Positions 7,980-16,433 of a stretch of DNA of 64,000 nucleotides are shown here, piece after piece (within the stretch, counting starts at the first letter, position 1; the number at the start of each line of letters is the position of its first letter). The notes beneath the pieces were generated by a model that had not been told where the DNA came from, made no database searches, and worked only from the letters and a program-made list of their open reading frames with translations. The stretch comes from RGIG464 sp045599585 (GTDB lineage: Bacteria; Myxococcota_A; Bradymonadia; UBA4248): contig JAZRWH010000085.1 in assembly GCA_045599585.1 (NCBI GenBank), forward strand, positions 22,037 to 86,036, in the 5' to 3' direction. The position numbers and the translations under genes are program-made.

Positions 7980-9275
7980 ATGCGATTTCCTGGCATTAGA
8001 AAGGGCAAATATTATTTTCCCGTAACAGAGAAAAAATCGACGGTATATGAAGGTCAGACAGAAACGTCTTCAAAACCTTGGTACATCGTTGGTTTGGACG
8101 AGATTATCGTCGACCTTGAGATACATGATTGCCCGCAAAAATTGCTCGGCGAACTCGGTTTGGTTGAAGGCGAAAGCGTGCAGTTTTCGGAAACCGAAAT
8201 CAAACGTCTGCTGTCCAGAGTTAAAGAAGAAGGTCTTCGCGTACAATATGCTGCTGGCGGTACGGCCGCCAATACGCTCTGCAACTACACACACTTGTCG
8301 GGTGAGCCAGCCATTTTGCTGGGTGCTATCCCCGAAACAATCCAACCAGGAACTCCGGCCTTTGCTTACGTCGCACAAACGCCTAAAGCCGTGAACTTGG
8401 ATCACCTCGTCGCTCGCGCGGGCGAAGTCGGCATTGCCGTCACGTGCTTTACACCAGACGGCGAACGTTCGTTTGCAGTCGCGCCTGGAATAAGCGGCGA
8501 TTATAGAGCAGAGGATATTCCTGAAGATGTGGTGCGCGGAGCAAGCGTTGTCTTAACGAGTCTCTATTGCTTGGCTAATCCAAACCGTCCTATCGCCAAA
8601 GCCACAATGCGCCTGCTTGAAATCGCTCATGACGCAGGCGTACCCGTCGCCTTCGGTATGGGTACCAGCGCCATCGTCAAACGCATGAAAACCGAACTCC
8701 GCGATGTCATTAGCAAATACGTTAATATCTGCGCTATGAATGCTCGCGAAGCTGAAGCCCTGACTGGCATTTCAGATCCACTCTTGGCCGGAAACGCCCT
8801 GCTGGACATCACTGACGCTGTCTTGATCACTGAAGGTTCTCGCGGTCTGACAATGTGCGGTTACACAGACGACTCCGTCAAACGCGCTACGCGCGACGGC
8901 CTCCACTCGGCTTCAATCGAAAACTACAACCAATACGAATTTAGCCGCCTCGTCCTCCGCAAAAATTGTATCAACCCGATCCGAATCTACACGCATATTC
9001 ACCCGTACCTCGGCGGACCCCAAAAATTGGTCAATGCGAGTGGCGCGGGTGACGCCGCCATCGCTGCCGTACTCCATGACGTTTCTGCTACGCGATACCA
9101 CGCTGAACTCGTCCCTGACTGCAAAAAACATAACCTCGGCATCGAGTTCCTCACTTACTCTTCGCTCTCTCGAAACGCTCAGTACAGTAACCGTGTCGCT
9201 TACGAAGTCCTCCGAAACAAATCTCCACGTCTCGAAGCTCCTATCGGAAACGACAAAGAAAATGACGCCGATTAG
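7980..9275 (+). CDS. gsk: Inosine/guanosine kinase
   Basis: 431 residues, close to E. coli Gsk in length and start (MRFPGIRKGKYYFPV). It is a PfkB/ribokinase-family enzyme: substrate-binding AAGGTAANTLCNY (about residues 91-103), SLYCLANPNRP, NAREAEALTG, and the anion-hole/catalytic motif NASGAGDAAIAA (about 351-362) with the catalytic Asp. It phosphorylates inosine and guanosine with ATP to IMP and GMP in the cytoplasm, part of purine salvage, which fits adenine deaminase elsewhere in the window. The start is the ATG after AGGTGG. It is monocistronic: a structured leader upstream and a strong terminator (9318-9358) downstream. Confidence 0.95.
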   Translation: MRFPGIRKGKYYFPVTEKKSTVYEGQTETSSKPWYIVGLDEIIVDLEIHDCPQKLLGELGLVEGESVQFSETEIKRLLSRVKEEGLRVQYAAGGTAANTLCNYTHLSGEPAILLGAIPETIQPGTPAFAYVAQTPKAVNLDHLVARAGEVGIAVTCFTPDGERSFAVAPGISGDYRAEDIPEDVVRGASVVLTSLYCLANPNRPIAKATMRLLEIAHDAGVPVAFGMGTSAIVKRMKTELRDVISKYVNICAMNAREAEALTGISDPLLAGNALLDITDAVLITEGSRGLTMCGYTDDSVKRATRDGLHSASIENYNQYEFSRLVLRKNCINPIRIYTHIHPYLGGPQKLVNASGAGDAAIAAVLHDVSATRYHAELVPDCKKHNLGIEFLTYSSLSRNAQYSNRVAYEVLRNKSPRLEAPIGNDKENDAD

Positions 9276-9317
9276 TCCAATTCATTAAACGAAAGTTCGC
9301 CTTCTATTATATATTGT

Positions 9318-9358
9318 GAAACCTCCTCTGCACTCTGCGACAAAGGAGGTTTCTTTTT
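9318..9358 (+). terminator. Rho-independent terminator of gsk
   Basis: GAAACCTCC (9318-9326) pairs perfectly with GGAGGTTTC (9345-9353), followed by a T-run. It ends the gsk transcript before the ATPase cassette. Confidence 0.92.
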
Positions 9359-9405
9359 TAAGCTGACTTCTGTGTCTGCGGTACGCCCATAAAGGAAATC
9401 GACAA

Positions 9406-10251
9406 ATGATCGAAGATTCTGAACTCGTCTTGAGTTTTCAAGCCATGCAAAAAACGCTTAAACGCGTTTTGGATAGCTACAAATCCCTCTCAAAGGCATT
9501 GGAGCAATTTAACAAAAAAGACGCTTTGGCACGACAGGATTACCTATCTGAGGCTTTGACCGCCATCAAAAATGCTGATCTCTCGATCATTGGTTGCGCC
9601 GATCGAAAAGATACTTTGACCCGTGAACTCGAAGACCGGCTGCGTGCACTTCACCTAAACGCTCATCGTACACTCGTCACTGGACTCGCCGATCACGTCG
9701 AAAATCAGGCGCACATGAAAATTGTCTCCGATAATCCGCTCGTCATCTACGTCCACCCGCTGACGCTCGAAGTCCAGTTCGACAACTATAAAGCCACATG
9801 GACTTACGCGCATGAACCACTCGCAACAACGAGTCTCGATCCCGCTGAAATCATGGCGACTCACGCAGAACTCCTCGACGCCTTCAGAGCCGCACGCATT
9901 GACTCTAATCAGTTCTTTACACTCTGTAGACAAGCCTACGAAATGGCTGCTATTAAAAATGGCGTCAAATTTGGTGAACGCGTCAACCTCGTCGACCTAC
10001 TCACACCACTCGCCTGGCTCTGGCCTGACGATCAAAAAGGTAAAAAAGGCTTCACAACCCTCCCTAAATACCTTTTCGCTTACCAACTTCAAAAACTTCG
10101 CGCAGATAAGCTTCTCCAAAACGGTGACGTCCGCATCGACCTGGGCGCTGCTACCGGCGGTACAACGCGAAATAAAAATAATGTCCTCTACGTGCCACAC
10201 AGCTCCGTCGAAGGCCAATACTATCTTTCTATTTGTTATAGACACGTGTGA
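9406..10251 (+). CDS. Unknown 281-aa protein, first gene of the BrxD-like ATPase cassette
   Basis: 281 residues, start ATG with AAGGAA about seven bases upstream. The N-terminal 90 residues are helical and charged, possibly coiled coil (SYKSLSKALEQFNKKDALARQDYL). The rest is mixed alpha/beta with a Trp-rich segment (LLTPLAWLWPDDQKGKKGF). There is no signal peptide, membrane helix or catalytic motif I recognise, so it is probably cytoplasmic. It lies after the gsk terminator and about 150 bases before two P-loop ATPases on the same strand, with similarly CTC-rich leucine codons, so it is likely a partner of those ATPases. Two small hairpins (AATGCG-type and GTCAGC/GCTGAC, about 10335-10378) fill the gap to the next gene. 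Function is not assigned. Confidence 0.7.
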   Translation: MIEDSELVLSFQAMQKTLKRVLDSYKSLSKALEQFNKKDALARQDYLSEALTAIKNADLSIIGCADRKDTLTRELEDRLRALHLNAHRTLVTGLADHVENQAHMKIVSDNPLVIYVHPLTLEVQFDNYKATWTYAHEPLATTSLDPAEIMATHAELLDAFRAARIDSNQFFTLCRQAYEMAAIKNGVKFGERVNLVDLLTPLAWLWPDDQKGKKGFTTLPKYLFAYQLQKLRADKLLQNGDVRIDLGAATGGTTRNKNNVLYVPHSSVEGQYYLSICYRHV

Positions 10252-10405
10252 TGTAAAAAAGTAAGCATGTTTTAGTCAATAAGCGTAAACTATTCGCTCG
10301 TCTAAGGGCGCGGTTCGCTTTATCTCATCCGCGCATTGCGTTTTTAATGCGTTCAATCCCGTCAGCACTCACGCTGACACCTTGCCAAAAGAGTTTTTGA
10401 AGTCC

Positions 10406-11701
10406 ATGCTATCGAACGAAGAGAACAAACTTGTTGCAGCCCATATCATTCAGCGACTTGGAGAAGGCGGTCAGCCGCCCGAATTTGGATTAAACCGCAT
10501 CAACGTCGGCAACGAAAGCTATCTTAACGTCCTCGAACATGAGTACTTCAATTCGCTGCTCAAACAAGGCTCAAGCTTTAAACTCGTACAGGGCTACTTC
10601 GGTGGCGGCAAAACTCACTTCCTACACTGCATTCGTGAGTTGGCCTGGAAATACGGCTTCGTCACAAGCTGCATTGAACTCTCGCCGACCGAATGCCCAT
10701 ACGACGATACGCTCAAAGTTTACCAAAATGTCGCCCGCCATATCACGACAAAACCTGCTTCCCTCTTCGCTCCGCCTGAATTTGGCTTCACAAACATCAT
10801 TCGACACGTCGTCGACGAAAAACTCCGCGCCTTCGGCGAACATAGCGAACGAGCTACAATCGACGTCCAACGTTGGATTACTTCCACTATCGGACGTGCA
10901 TGGTGCGAAAGCCACTCCTATCGACAAGCCGTCACGCTCCTCGCTCTCGCCTACTTGCAAGGTGATTACGCAAAAGAACAACGTATCGAAGCTTGGCTCA
11001 TCGGTGAGTCTATCTCTCCCTCCGAACTGAAAGACGACGGCATCTACGAACAAATGACCAAAGCGAACGGCTTCACAATGTTGAGAAGCCTACTCCAAAT
11101 GGTCGTCGCAATGGGACTCCCCGGCTCCGTCCTCCTCTTCGATGAGGTCGACCGTAACCTTTCCGTCAGTGCCAAACGTTCCCACATCATCGGTGATAAC
11201 TTACGTCAGGTCGTCGACCTCTGCGGTAGACATCAACTCCCGCATACACTCTTCGTGTACGCCGTACCACCAGAGTTCATGCGCACCGTCGTCCCAGATT
11301 ACCCCGCTCTCTACCAGCGACTTAAATCACCCGTCGCTCTCAGTGCCCGTAGCCCTCAGGCCGTCCTCATCGACCTCGAAAAACTCGATCTCGGACCATC
11401 CGAACTCCTCTCCAAAATCGGCGAAAAACTTGTCACCGTTTTCGAAGAAGCTCGTGACTGCTCCTTTAATCATGACCTCCAGGCCGAAAATGCCGCACTC
11501 CTCGCAAAAGCTTGCACAGATGCTTACTTCGAAGTCAATCACCGCAGACTCTTCGTCAAAACTTGGGTCGACTTCCTCTACGCTCAGCTCGCTGACGGCG
11601 AATGTGAACTCACAAACGAAAAAATTAATGACATGATCTGGAACGAACAACAATCGTTTACGGAACAAAGTCAAGCTGAAGAAGAATTCGATGACTTCTA
11701 A
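10406..11701 (+). CDS. BrxC/BrxD-like P-loop ATPase (DUF2791 family), first of pair
   Basis: 431 residues from ATG 10406; an in-frame TTG at 10382 would add eight residues, but neither start has a strong ribosome-binding site. Walker A is GYFGGGKTHFLH (about residues 62-73) and Walker B is SVLLFDEVDRN (about 240-250). Between them is the family's helical region with Trp and His landmarks (RWITSTIGRAWCESHSY). This pattern and length match the DUF2791 family, which includes BrxD of BREX phage-defence systems and stand-alone ATPases of unknown role. It should be cytoplasmic. Downstream, 64 bases away, lies a second member of the same family; no BREX methylase, PglZ phosphatase or helicase is present here. 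Confidence 0.8.
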   Translation: MLSNEENKLVAAHIIQRLGEGGQPPEFGLNRINVGNESYLNVLEHEYFNSLLKQGSSFKLVQGYFGGGKTHFLHCIRELAWKYGFVTSCIELSPTECPYDDTLKVYQNVARHITTKPASLFAPPEFGFTNIIRHVVDEKLRAFGEHSERATIDVQRWITSTIGRAWCESHSYRQAVTLLALAYLQGDYAKEQRIEAWLIGESISPSELKDDGIYEQMTKANGFTMLRSLLQMVVAMGLPGSVLLFDEVDRNLSVSAKRSHIIGDNLRQVVDLCGRHQLPHTLFVYAVPPEFMRTVVPDYPALYQRLKSPVALSARSPQAVLIDLEKLDLGPSELLSKIGEKLVTVFEEARDCSFNHDLQAENAALLAKACTDAYFEVNHRRLFVKTWVDFLYAQLADGECELTNEKINDMIWNEQQSFTEQSQAEEEFDDF

Positions 11702-11765
11702 TCGAACTACACCTGCGCTCGACTAAATACCTCTACGCATTCTGTTCTTTCCTACGGAGTTTACA

Positions 11766-13100
11766 ATGACGGCTGCCAATCAGACGATCAGCGCTCTGCG
11801 CGCTCAGCTCACGCTCGAAGCGATGAGACTCGGCGTCGTTCCAGCTACAGACCTCGAAAAATCTACGGTCGGACGTGACGTCGAAATCGACATTATTCGT
11901 CAAGACCTCTTGGTCGCTGCTCAAAGCGGCGGCCGACGCGCTTTCCTCGGCGAATATGGCCTCGGAAAAACACATTTGCTCGAACTCATTCAGCAAATGG
12001 CGCTCAAACAAAATTTCCTCGTCTCCCGCGTTATCCTCGACCACGCCGATAATTCCCCCGCTCAGCCAAAACGCATCTATCATAATGTCGTTCGAAGCTT
12101 GGTCTACCCAGATAACCCAAACGAAGTCGCCGGACTCGCGCCGCTCCTCGATAAAGCCGTCGAAAACCCCGATGTCCTCAAGTCTTTCTTAATCACTAAA
12201 GATAAAACCATTCAAAATCTCCCCGTCCGCGATCAACTCGCCCACGGTATGCACCTATACCTCACGCCGGCACTCGCGTACGTACAAGCCCTCAATCACC
12301 CAGAAAATATTCGCATCCCACAGTACCTCGGTGATCCCGCAATCTGGGCTAAAACCGCTAAACATAACCTCCTCGACTGGATCGAAGGACATCCAACGCG
12401 TTCTAATCAGGACATTAACGACGAACTTAACGTCATTCGTGGTAGATTCCCCAAAATTTATTCCCTACTAGATTGTCGTCCTTGGGCTAAAATCTACGGC
12501 TATATCCTCAACGGAATCGCTAAACTCGCCAAAGAAGTCGGTTACGCAGGGCTCGTCATTGTCATCGATGAAGCCGAATTTTATTCGCTCCTTAGCGCTC
12601 AAAATCGTGCTTACGCTAAATCTCTCTTCCAAGCTTGGTCACACGCTGTCGGCGGAGACGATGACCTCCCTTTCACTTCCGACGAATTAATCACTGGCGG
12701 GTACGGCGTTCAACGCGACCTACCTTCGCGATACGCCGATGATCCCGGACTCTACCTCGTCTTCGCTATGACGCCTAACTCCGACGGCATCCGCGTCTTG
12801 CAAGAAGCTGTCGCGCCACAGTTCATCTGCTACCTCAATCCGCTCTCCGCACTCGATTACCTCAAAATGACTGAGCACGTCGTCGCTCTGTACGCCGAAG
12901 CTTACCCCGACGAAAATCTCCCCGAAGGTCTGGCTCAACCCCTGTCCGAAGTCATTACCGCTCTTTCTCAACAAGGTACCCTCTCAACGCCTCGTCAGAC
13001 GATGAAATTCCTCACTGAATTCCTCGACCTCGTTCGCTACTGCCCAGATCAGATCGGCGATGTCATCGAAAGTCTTCAGGATTCCCCCGATTTCTTCTAA
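11766..13100 (+). CDS. BrxC/BrxD-like P-loop ATPase (DUF2791 family), second of pair
   Basis: 444 residues, start ATG after ACGGAG. Walker A is GEYGLGKTHLLELI (about 62-75), at the same distance from the N-terminus as in the preceding ATPase. Walker B is GLVIVIDEAEFYS (about 262-274), followed by an insertion with a GGYGVQRDLPSRY segment. The N-terminus (RLGVVPATDLEKSTVGRDVEIDII) fits the family's entry segment before the P-loop. The two ATPases diverge clearly outside the nucleotide site, suggesting a heteromeric assembly rather than a recent duplication; that is inference. The gene is followed 23 bases later by a bulged hairpin with a T-run that should terminate the cassette. Confidence 0.8.
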   Translation: MTAANQTISALRAQLTLEAMRLGVVPATDLEKSTVGRDVEIDIIRQDLLVAAQSGGRRAFLGEYGLGKTHLLELIQQMALKQNFLVSRVILDHADNSPAQPKRIYHNVVRSLVYPDNPNEVAGLAPLLDKAVENPDVLKSFLITKDKTIQNLPVRDQLAHGMHLYLTPALAYVQALNHPENIRIPQYLGDPAIWAKTAKHNLLDWIEGHPTRSNQDINDELNVIRGRFPKIYSLLDCRPWAKIYGYILNGIAKLAKEVGYAGLVIVIDEAEFYSLLSAQNRAYAKSLFQAWSHAVGGDDDLPFTSDELITGGYGVQRDLPSRYADDPGLYLVFAMTPNSDGIRVLQEAVAPQFICYLNPLSALDYLKMTEHVVALYAEAYPDENLPEGLAQPLSEVITALSQQGTLSTPRQTMKFLTEFLDLVRYCPDQIGDVIESLQDSPDFF

Positions 13101-13122
13101 CGACTTTCCCTTCTTTTTTAGA

Positions 13123-13157
13123 CCGGCTATCTCTACGATCGATACGCCGGGCTTTTT
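13123..13157 (+). terminator. Bulged-hairpin copy serving as terminator of the ATPase cassette
   Basis: CCGGC-TATC-loop-GATA-C-GCCGG (13123-13150) has the family's single unpaired C (13145) and is followed by GC and a run of five T. It lies 23 bases after the second ATPase stop. Confidence 0.75.
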
Positions 13158-13168
13158 GGGTACCTTTG

Positions 13169-13233
13169 TCTGGGCTATTGCTTTCTGCAATACGCCCAGA
13201 CGCCCTGCTATTGCCTCCGGCAATACGCAGGGC
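13169..13233 (+). repeat. Two bulged hairpins, forward orientation
   Basis: Copy 1 (13169-13200) has outer stem TCTGGGC/GCCCAGA and inner TATTGC/GCAATA, with bulged C 13193. Copy 2 (13202-13233) has outer stem GCCCTGC/GCAGGGC and inner TATTGCC/GGCAATA, with bulged C 13226. Both outer stems are perfect 7-mers of different sequence, so pairing rather than sequence is kept. Confidence 0.9.
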
Positions 13234-13326
13234 CGCAGGACAAAATGAGTACGAAAATATGAATTAACTTCTATAACAAGCGCATTTCGTTGCTGTTAAT
13301 GAAAATGTGTTGTGGGACAACTGTGA
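13233..13326 (+). repeat. Diverged copy of the ~110-bp repeat family B
   Basis: It resembles the repeats at 19693-19801 and 21107-21243: GCAGGACAAAATGA, then ACAAGCGCATTTCGTTG, TGTTAATGA, and the shared right end TGTTGTGGGACAACTGTG. It is more diverged than the other two. The remainder of this gap to 13570 is AT-rich, with one more GTGGGACAGCTGTG end near 13471-13484 and no gene. Confidence 0.6.
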
Positions 13327-13570
13327 ATCAAAAACAAAATTATCTATTCGAAAAATCTTAAATTCGATTCGTCTCAATTGATTTAGCCACGCTATTATTT
13401 GGGACTTTCTAACTCCAAAACAGATTCAAACCATAGCAGTTAAACAGCTTAAGCTGTATTGAAAACTCGTGGGACAGCTGTGATGCTGCACACACGATTA
13501 AACAATAATTTATATTAACCACTCTTTTTTATATTACATTTTAATAATCATTACCTCATGTAACACAACT

Positions 13571-13978
13571 TTATTTTTTATTTATACAATCAAATGCAAC
13601 TTTCCATGTATTATAACAATCTGTGTATTTTTCAACTGCTTTACCCTCACACTCATCATCACCACATTGCCTCAAGTCACTCAGATACGCATTGAACTCT
13701 TTACATGGCACATGTGCCAAACAATTATTAAACGCAATATTCTCCTCTGTACATGCTTTAAGCTTTTTTTGTTCGCGTTTAGTCGCATTAATACAAATTT
13801 GGCTTTTTTGCGCAGGATCATAGCCCAACAAAGCTTGGTTCTGCGTTAAGCACTGAAGCATATGATTACACATATCAGCAATCGATTGATTTAAACGACC
13901 TTCCTTACGATTCTTACAACCACTTAGTACAAGACCAATCAAAATGATAAAGACTATAATCTGTGCTGCTTTTTTCAT
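13571..13978 (-). CDS. Small Cys-rich lipoprotein (paralogue of 14052-14504)
   Basis: 135 residues with a signal peptide and lipobox LVLSGC, so it is predicted to be lipid-anchored. The mature part has about ten Cys in a spaced pattern (CNHMLQC, FNNCLAHVPC, QCGDDEC, KYTDCYNTW, DCINKK). The same pattern is found in the next upstream lipoprotein, so they are tandem paralogues. The Cys spacing suggests a disulphide-bonded helical domain in the periplasm or on the surface. GAGGTG precedes the ATG by about six bases. No known domain is recognised; the family seems lineage-specific. Confidence 0.75.
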   Translation of the reverse strand: MKKAAQIIVFIILIGLVLSGCKNRKEGRLNQSIADMCNHMLQCLTQNQALLGYDPAQKSQICINATKREQKKLKACTEENIAFNNCLAHVPCKEFNAYLSDLRQCGDDECEGKAVEKYTDCYNTWKVAFDCINKK

Positions 13979-14051
13979 AAATACACCTCTATATTTTCAA
14001 ATTGCACACAACAAAAACTTCTAATAAAACAAAATACAATTTTATATATAA

Positions 14052-14504
14052 TTAATTCTTCGCTATACCATTACTCTCTAAACATTTTTTCTTGTCTAAA
14101 TATATTTTTTGACAATCAGAGTATTTGCCAAAAGCTTTCGTAACACAAGCCTCATCAAATGGAGCACAACCATGCATCGTCGTGTTAAACAATTGACCTA
14201 ATTGATCGCAAGGAACTCTGGACAGACACTGATAATACATCCCCATATCAACTTGACATTTCAGCATAGCCTGACTGTTCGCAAATTGATACATTTCAGC
14301 CCGTTGACACCTATCTGATGATGTAGCAATAGGACACGAAGCCAATTGCCTGCCACACGACTGAATATGATCACAGTATGATTCCAATGTATGAATAACT
14401 CGAGGGTCTAGACTTTCTTCCGACGTAGAATCTTTCCCACACCCAGAAACAAAAAATAACAGCAAACCCAACATCAACAAAAGTGATAATAATCGAATTT
14501 TCAT
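14052..14504 (-). CDS. Small Cys-rich lipoprotein (paralogue of 13571-13978)
   Basis: 150 residues from ATG 14504, chosen over a Met ten codons upstream because GGAG lies seven bases before it and the signal peptide then starts normally (MKIRLLSLLLMLG). The lipobox is FVSGC. The mature part shares the Cys pattern of its neighbour (YCDHIQSCG, YYQCLSRVPCDQ, KYSDCQKIYLDKKKC). The genes are separated by about 70 AT-rich bases and are probably one transcript. Function is unknown. A surface or periplasmic location is inferred from the lipobox only. Confidence 0.75.
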   Translation of the reverse strand: MKIRLLSLLLMLGLLLFFVSGCGKDSTSEESLDPRVIHTLESYCDHIQSCGRQLASCPIATSSDRCQRAEMYQFANSQAMLKCQVDMGMYYQCLSRVPCDQLGQLFNTTMHGCAPFDEACVTKAFGKYSDCQKIYLDKKKCLESNGIAKN

Positions 14505-14787
14505 GCGTGCTCCAAAAGAATCCATACACTGCATTTGAACTCAGTGCTCATCATACATATTTTGTTTTGTGAGTAATGTATTGCAATGAGTCCACTCCCA
14601 AGATCACAACACCAACTCCTCCCCCCAAAACTCAATTTTCTTGAGTCATAATCTATGCCTCAAGTACTCGCACTAAATAACGCAAACAGCCAAGACTTAA
14701 AACCTAAATATCAAAAAATACATGACAAACAGAAACATAACGACGACACAAGTACATACACTTACACAAATCACCCCAACATCTTTG

Positions 14788-14853
14788 GTCGTGCGTATTG
14801 GCTTTGCCAATAGCACGACGCCCGCGCGTATTGGCTTTGCCAATAGCACGGGC
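14788..14853 (-). repeat. Two bulged hairpins, reverse orientation
   Basis: Copy 1 (14788-14819) is GTCGTGC, bulged G 14795, TATTGGC-TTT-GCCAATA, GCACGAC. Copy 2 (14820-14853) has the same inner hairpin with outer stem GCCCGCGC/GCACGGGC (one mismatch). They lie in the divergent gap between the lipoprotein pair and the mscS-like gene. Nothing else is recognised in 14505-14973. Confidence 0.88.
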
Positions 14854-14973
14854 TCACATACATCCCCCAAATCAAACACCTCCCTAACAGCCAACGCCTG
14901 CGAAAAGGTGCGATCGATGCTTGCGCACATGTAGGTTTAGCGATATTTTGGACATGGCCTGCGTTCGGCGGCC

Positions 14974-16356
14974 ATGCATGACTCTTCTTTTGGTGTCCAC
15001 GATATGAATGATTTCTTTTCTCAGCTGGTTTTCGGGTTTTCTGTCAAAGACATATCCATCGTCCTGCTTTTTTGCCTCCTCGGACACATTTTCAATAAGC
15101 TGACGCTATGGGCAATCAACCATTGGATCAGACGTGCCGAAGCGCGCCTTGAACAACAACAGTTGATCGAAGACCAGATTTCCAAAGAAGAAAAACAACA
15201 TCAAAACGTTGCTCAAACGCCTCAAACCAATGACCAACCCCAACAGCCCCACGATGCTGTTGATCCAAATGCTGATTTGCCCAAATCATCCAAGATTTTT
15301 GCAAATGGTATTATTAAAACAATAAGCAATTTACAATCAGAAATTCTAAAATCACTCAAAAAACCACTTAATATCTTTTGGCTCACGGTTGGAAGTAGCA
15401 TCGGACTTTATATCATTGATATTCCTGAGCCATTGACAGATTTTTTCAGTTATATATTTCTTGCTCTTAAATCAATTGGAATTTGGTGTGTCATATGGTT
15501 TCTGCTTAATATTACAAACGATGTTGTCATGCCACGTGCAAAACAACGCGCCAAAGCTTCTGAAACGCCCATCGACGAAGTGCTCTACCCGATGCTCATT
15601 ACACTCTTTAAATGGGCTGTCGTCGCAACCGGTATTCTAACGATCTTCCAAGAATTCGGTTACAAACTCTCTACGCTCATTGCTGGTCTCGGACTCGGCG
15701 GCGCTGCAATCGCACTCGCTGCAAAAGATACCATCGCAAATATATTCGGCTCCGTCGTCATTCTACTCGACCACCCTTTCGTGTTGGGGGATTGGGTCAC
15801 CATTAATGGCTGTGAAGGCAATATTGCCGAAATTCATCTCCGTACAACAAAAATCAAAACGTTCGATGATACGATCGTTTCTATTCCAAACTCCATCCTT
15901 ACCAACACACAAATCGATACCCGAGGTAAATATAAAGCCAAAATGGATTGCAGTTTCGGCGTTTATTATTCTACTACGCCGGAACAAATCGAAACAATCG
16001 TCGAAAAAATAGAAAACTATATCAATGCTCAAGCAATTGGTCCCAACCGAATCTACGAACCCAAGCACTACGTCTATTTTAGCGGATTTGGCGAGTCTTC
16101 ACTTAATATTACAGTCGTAGCGTATACACACGAAACAAGTTATAAAGAACACGTCAAACTCAAACATAAGTTTTTGCTCGAAATTATACGTATTGTCAAC
16201 GAAGTGGGCACTGGCTTTGCCTTCCCAACGCGTACGCTCGATATGCCACAAACCCCCATACGCGTCGAACTGGAAACACCTGCACAACCCTCTGCCTTCA
16301 AATTACCGACAGAAACAGAAAAACTTACACTCAACAAAGACCCATCCGGCGTTTAG
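14974..16356 (+). CDS. MscS-family mechanosensitive channel
   Basis: 460 residues. An N-terminal helix (about 20-40) is followed by a Gln-rich, charged linker (45-105), two more membrane helices, then the pore-lining TM3 GLGLGGAAIALAAKDTIANIFG, rich in Gly/Ala as in MscS. The beta domain follows (FVLGDWVTINGCEGNIAEIHLRTT.. with VSIPNSILTN), then a C-terminal cytoplasmic domain and a Pro-rich tail. Such channels open under membrane tension to release solutes during osmotic downshock. The start is uncertain: ATG 14974 or ATG 15004 ten codons later, neither with a good ribosome-binding site. The gene ends 24 bases before a bidirectional terminator. Confidence 0.92.
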   Translation: MHDSSFGVHDMNDFFSQLVFGFSVKDISIVLLFCLLGHIFNKLTLWAINHWIRRAEARLEQQQLIEDQISKEEKQHQNVAQTPQTNDQPQQPHDAVDPNADLPKSSKIFANGIIKTISNLQSEILKSLKKPLNIFWLTVGSSIGLYIIDIPEPLTDFFSYIFLALKSIGIWCVIWFLLNITNDVVMPRAKQRAKASETPIDEVLYPMLITLFKWAVVATGILTIFQEFGYKLSTLIAGLGLGGAAIALAAKDTIANIFGSVVILLDHPFVLGDWVTINGCEGNIAEIHLRTTKIKTFDDTIVSIPNSILTNTQIDTRGKYKAKMDCSFGVYYSTTPEQIETIVEKIENYINAQAIGPNRIYEPKHYVYFSGFGESSLNITVVAYTHETSYKEHVKLKHKFLLEIIRIVNEVGTGFAFPTRTLDMPQTPIRVELETPAQPSAFKLPTETEKLTLNKDPSGV

Positions 16357-16380
16357 AACATCATAGCGTGGTCTTACAAA

Positions 16381-16409
16381 AAAGGCGGCAATATTTTATT
16401 GCCGCCTTT
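16381..16409. terminator. Bidirectional terminator between convergent genes
   Basis: A 13-bp perfect stem (AAAGGCGGCAATA / TATTGCCGCCTTT) with a TTT loop and A/T-runs on both sides lies between the convergent mscS-like and VIT/vWA genes. Confidence 0.9.
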
Positions 16410-16433
16410 CACTTTACGGGATCAACCCCAATC

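Noticed and set aside
9406..13100. A BREX phage-defence island
   Set aside because: Only BrxC/D-type ATPases are present. No PglX-like methylase, PglZ, BrxA/B or BrxH helicase is encoded in the window, so calling it BREX is not supported.
14974..15003. Alternative start of the mscS-like gene at ATG 15004
   Set aside because: It cannot be excluded, but it has no better ribosome site than ATG 14974; the longer form is kept and the ambiguity stated.
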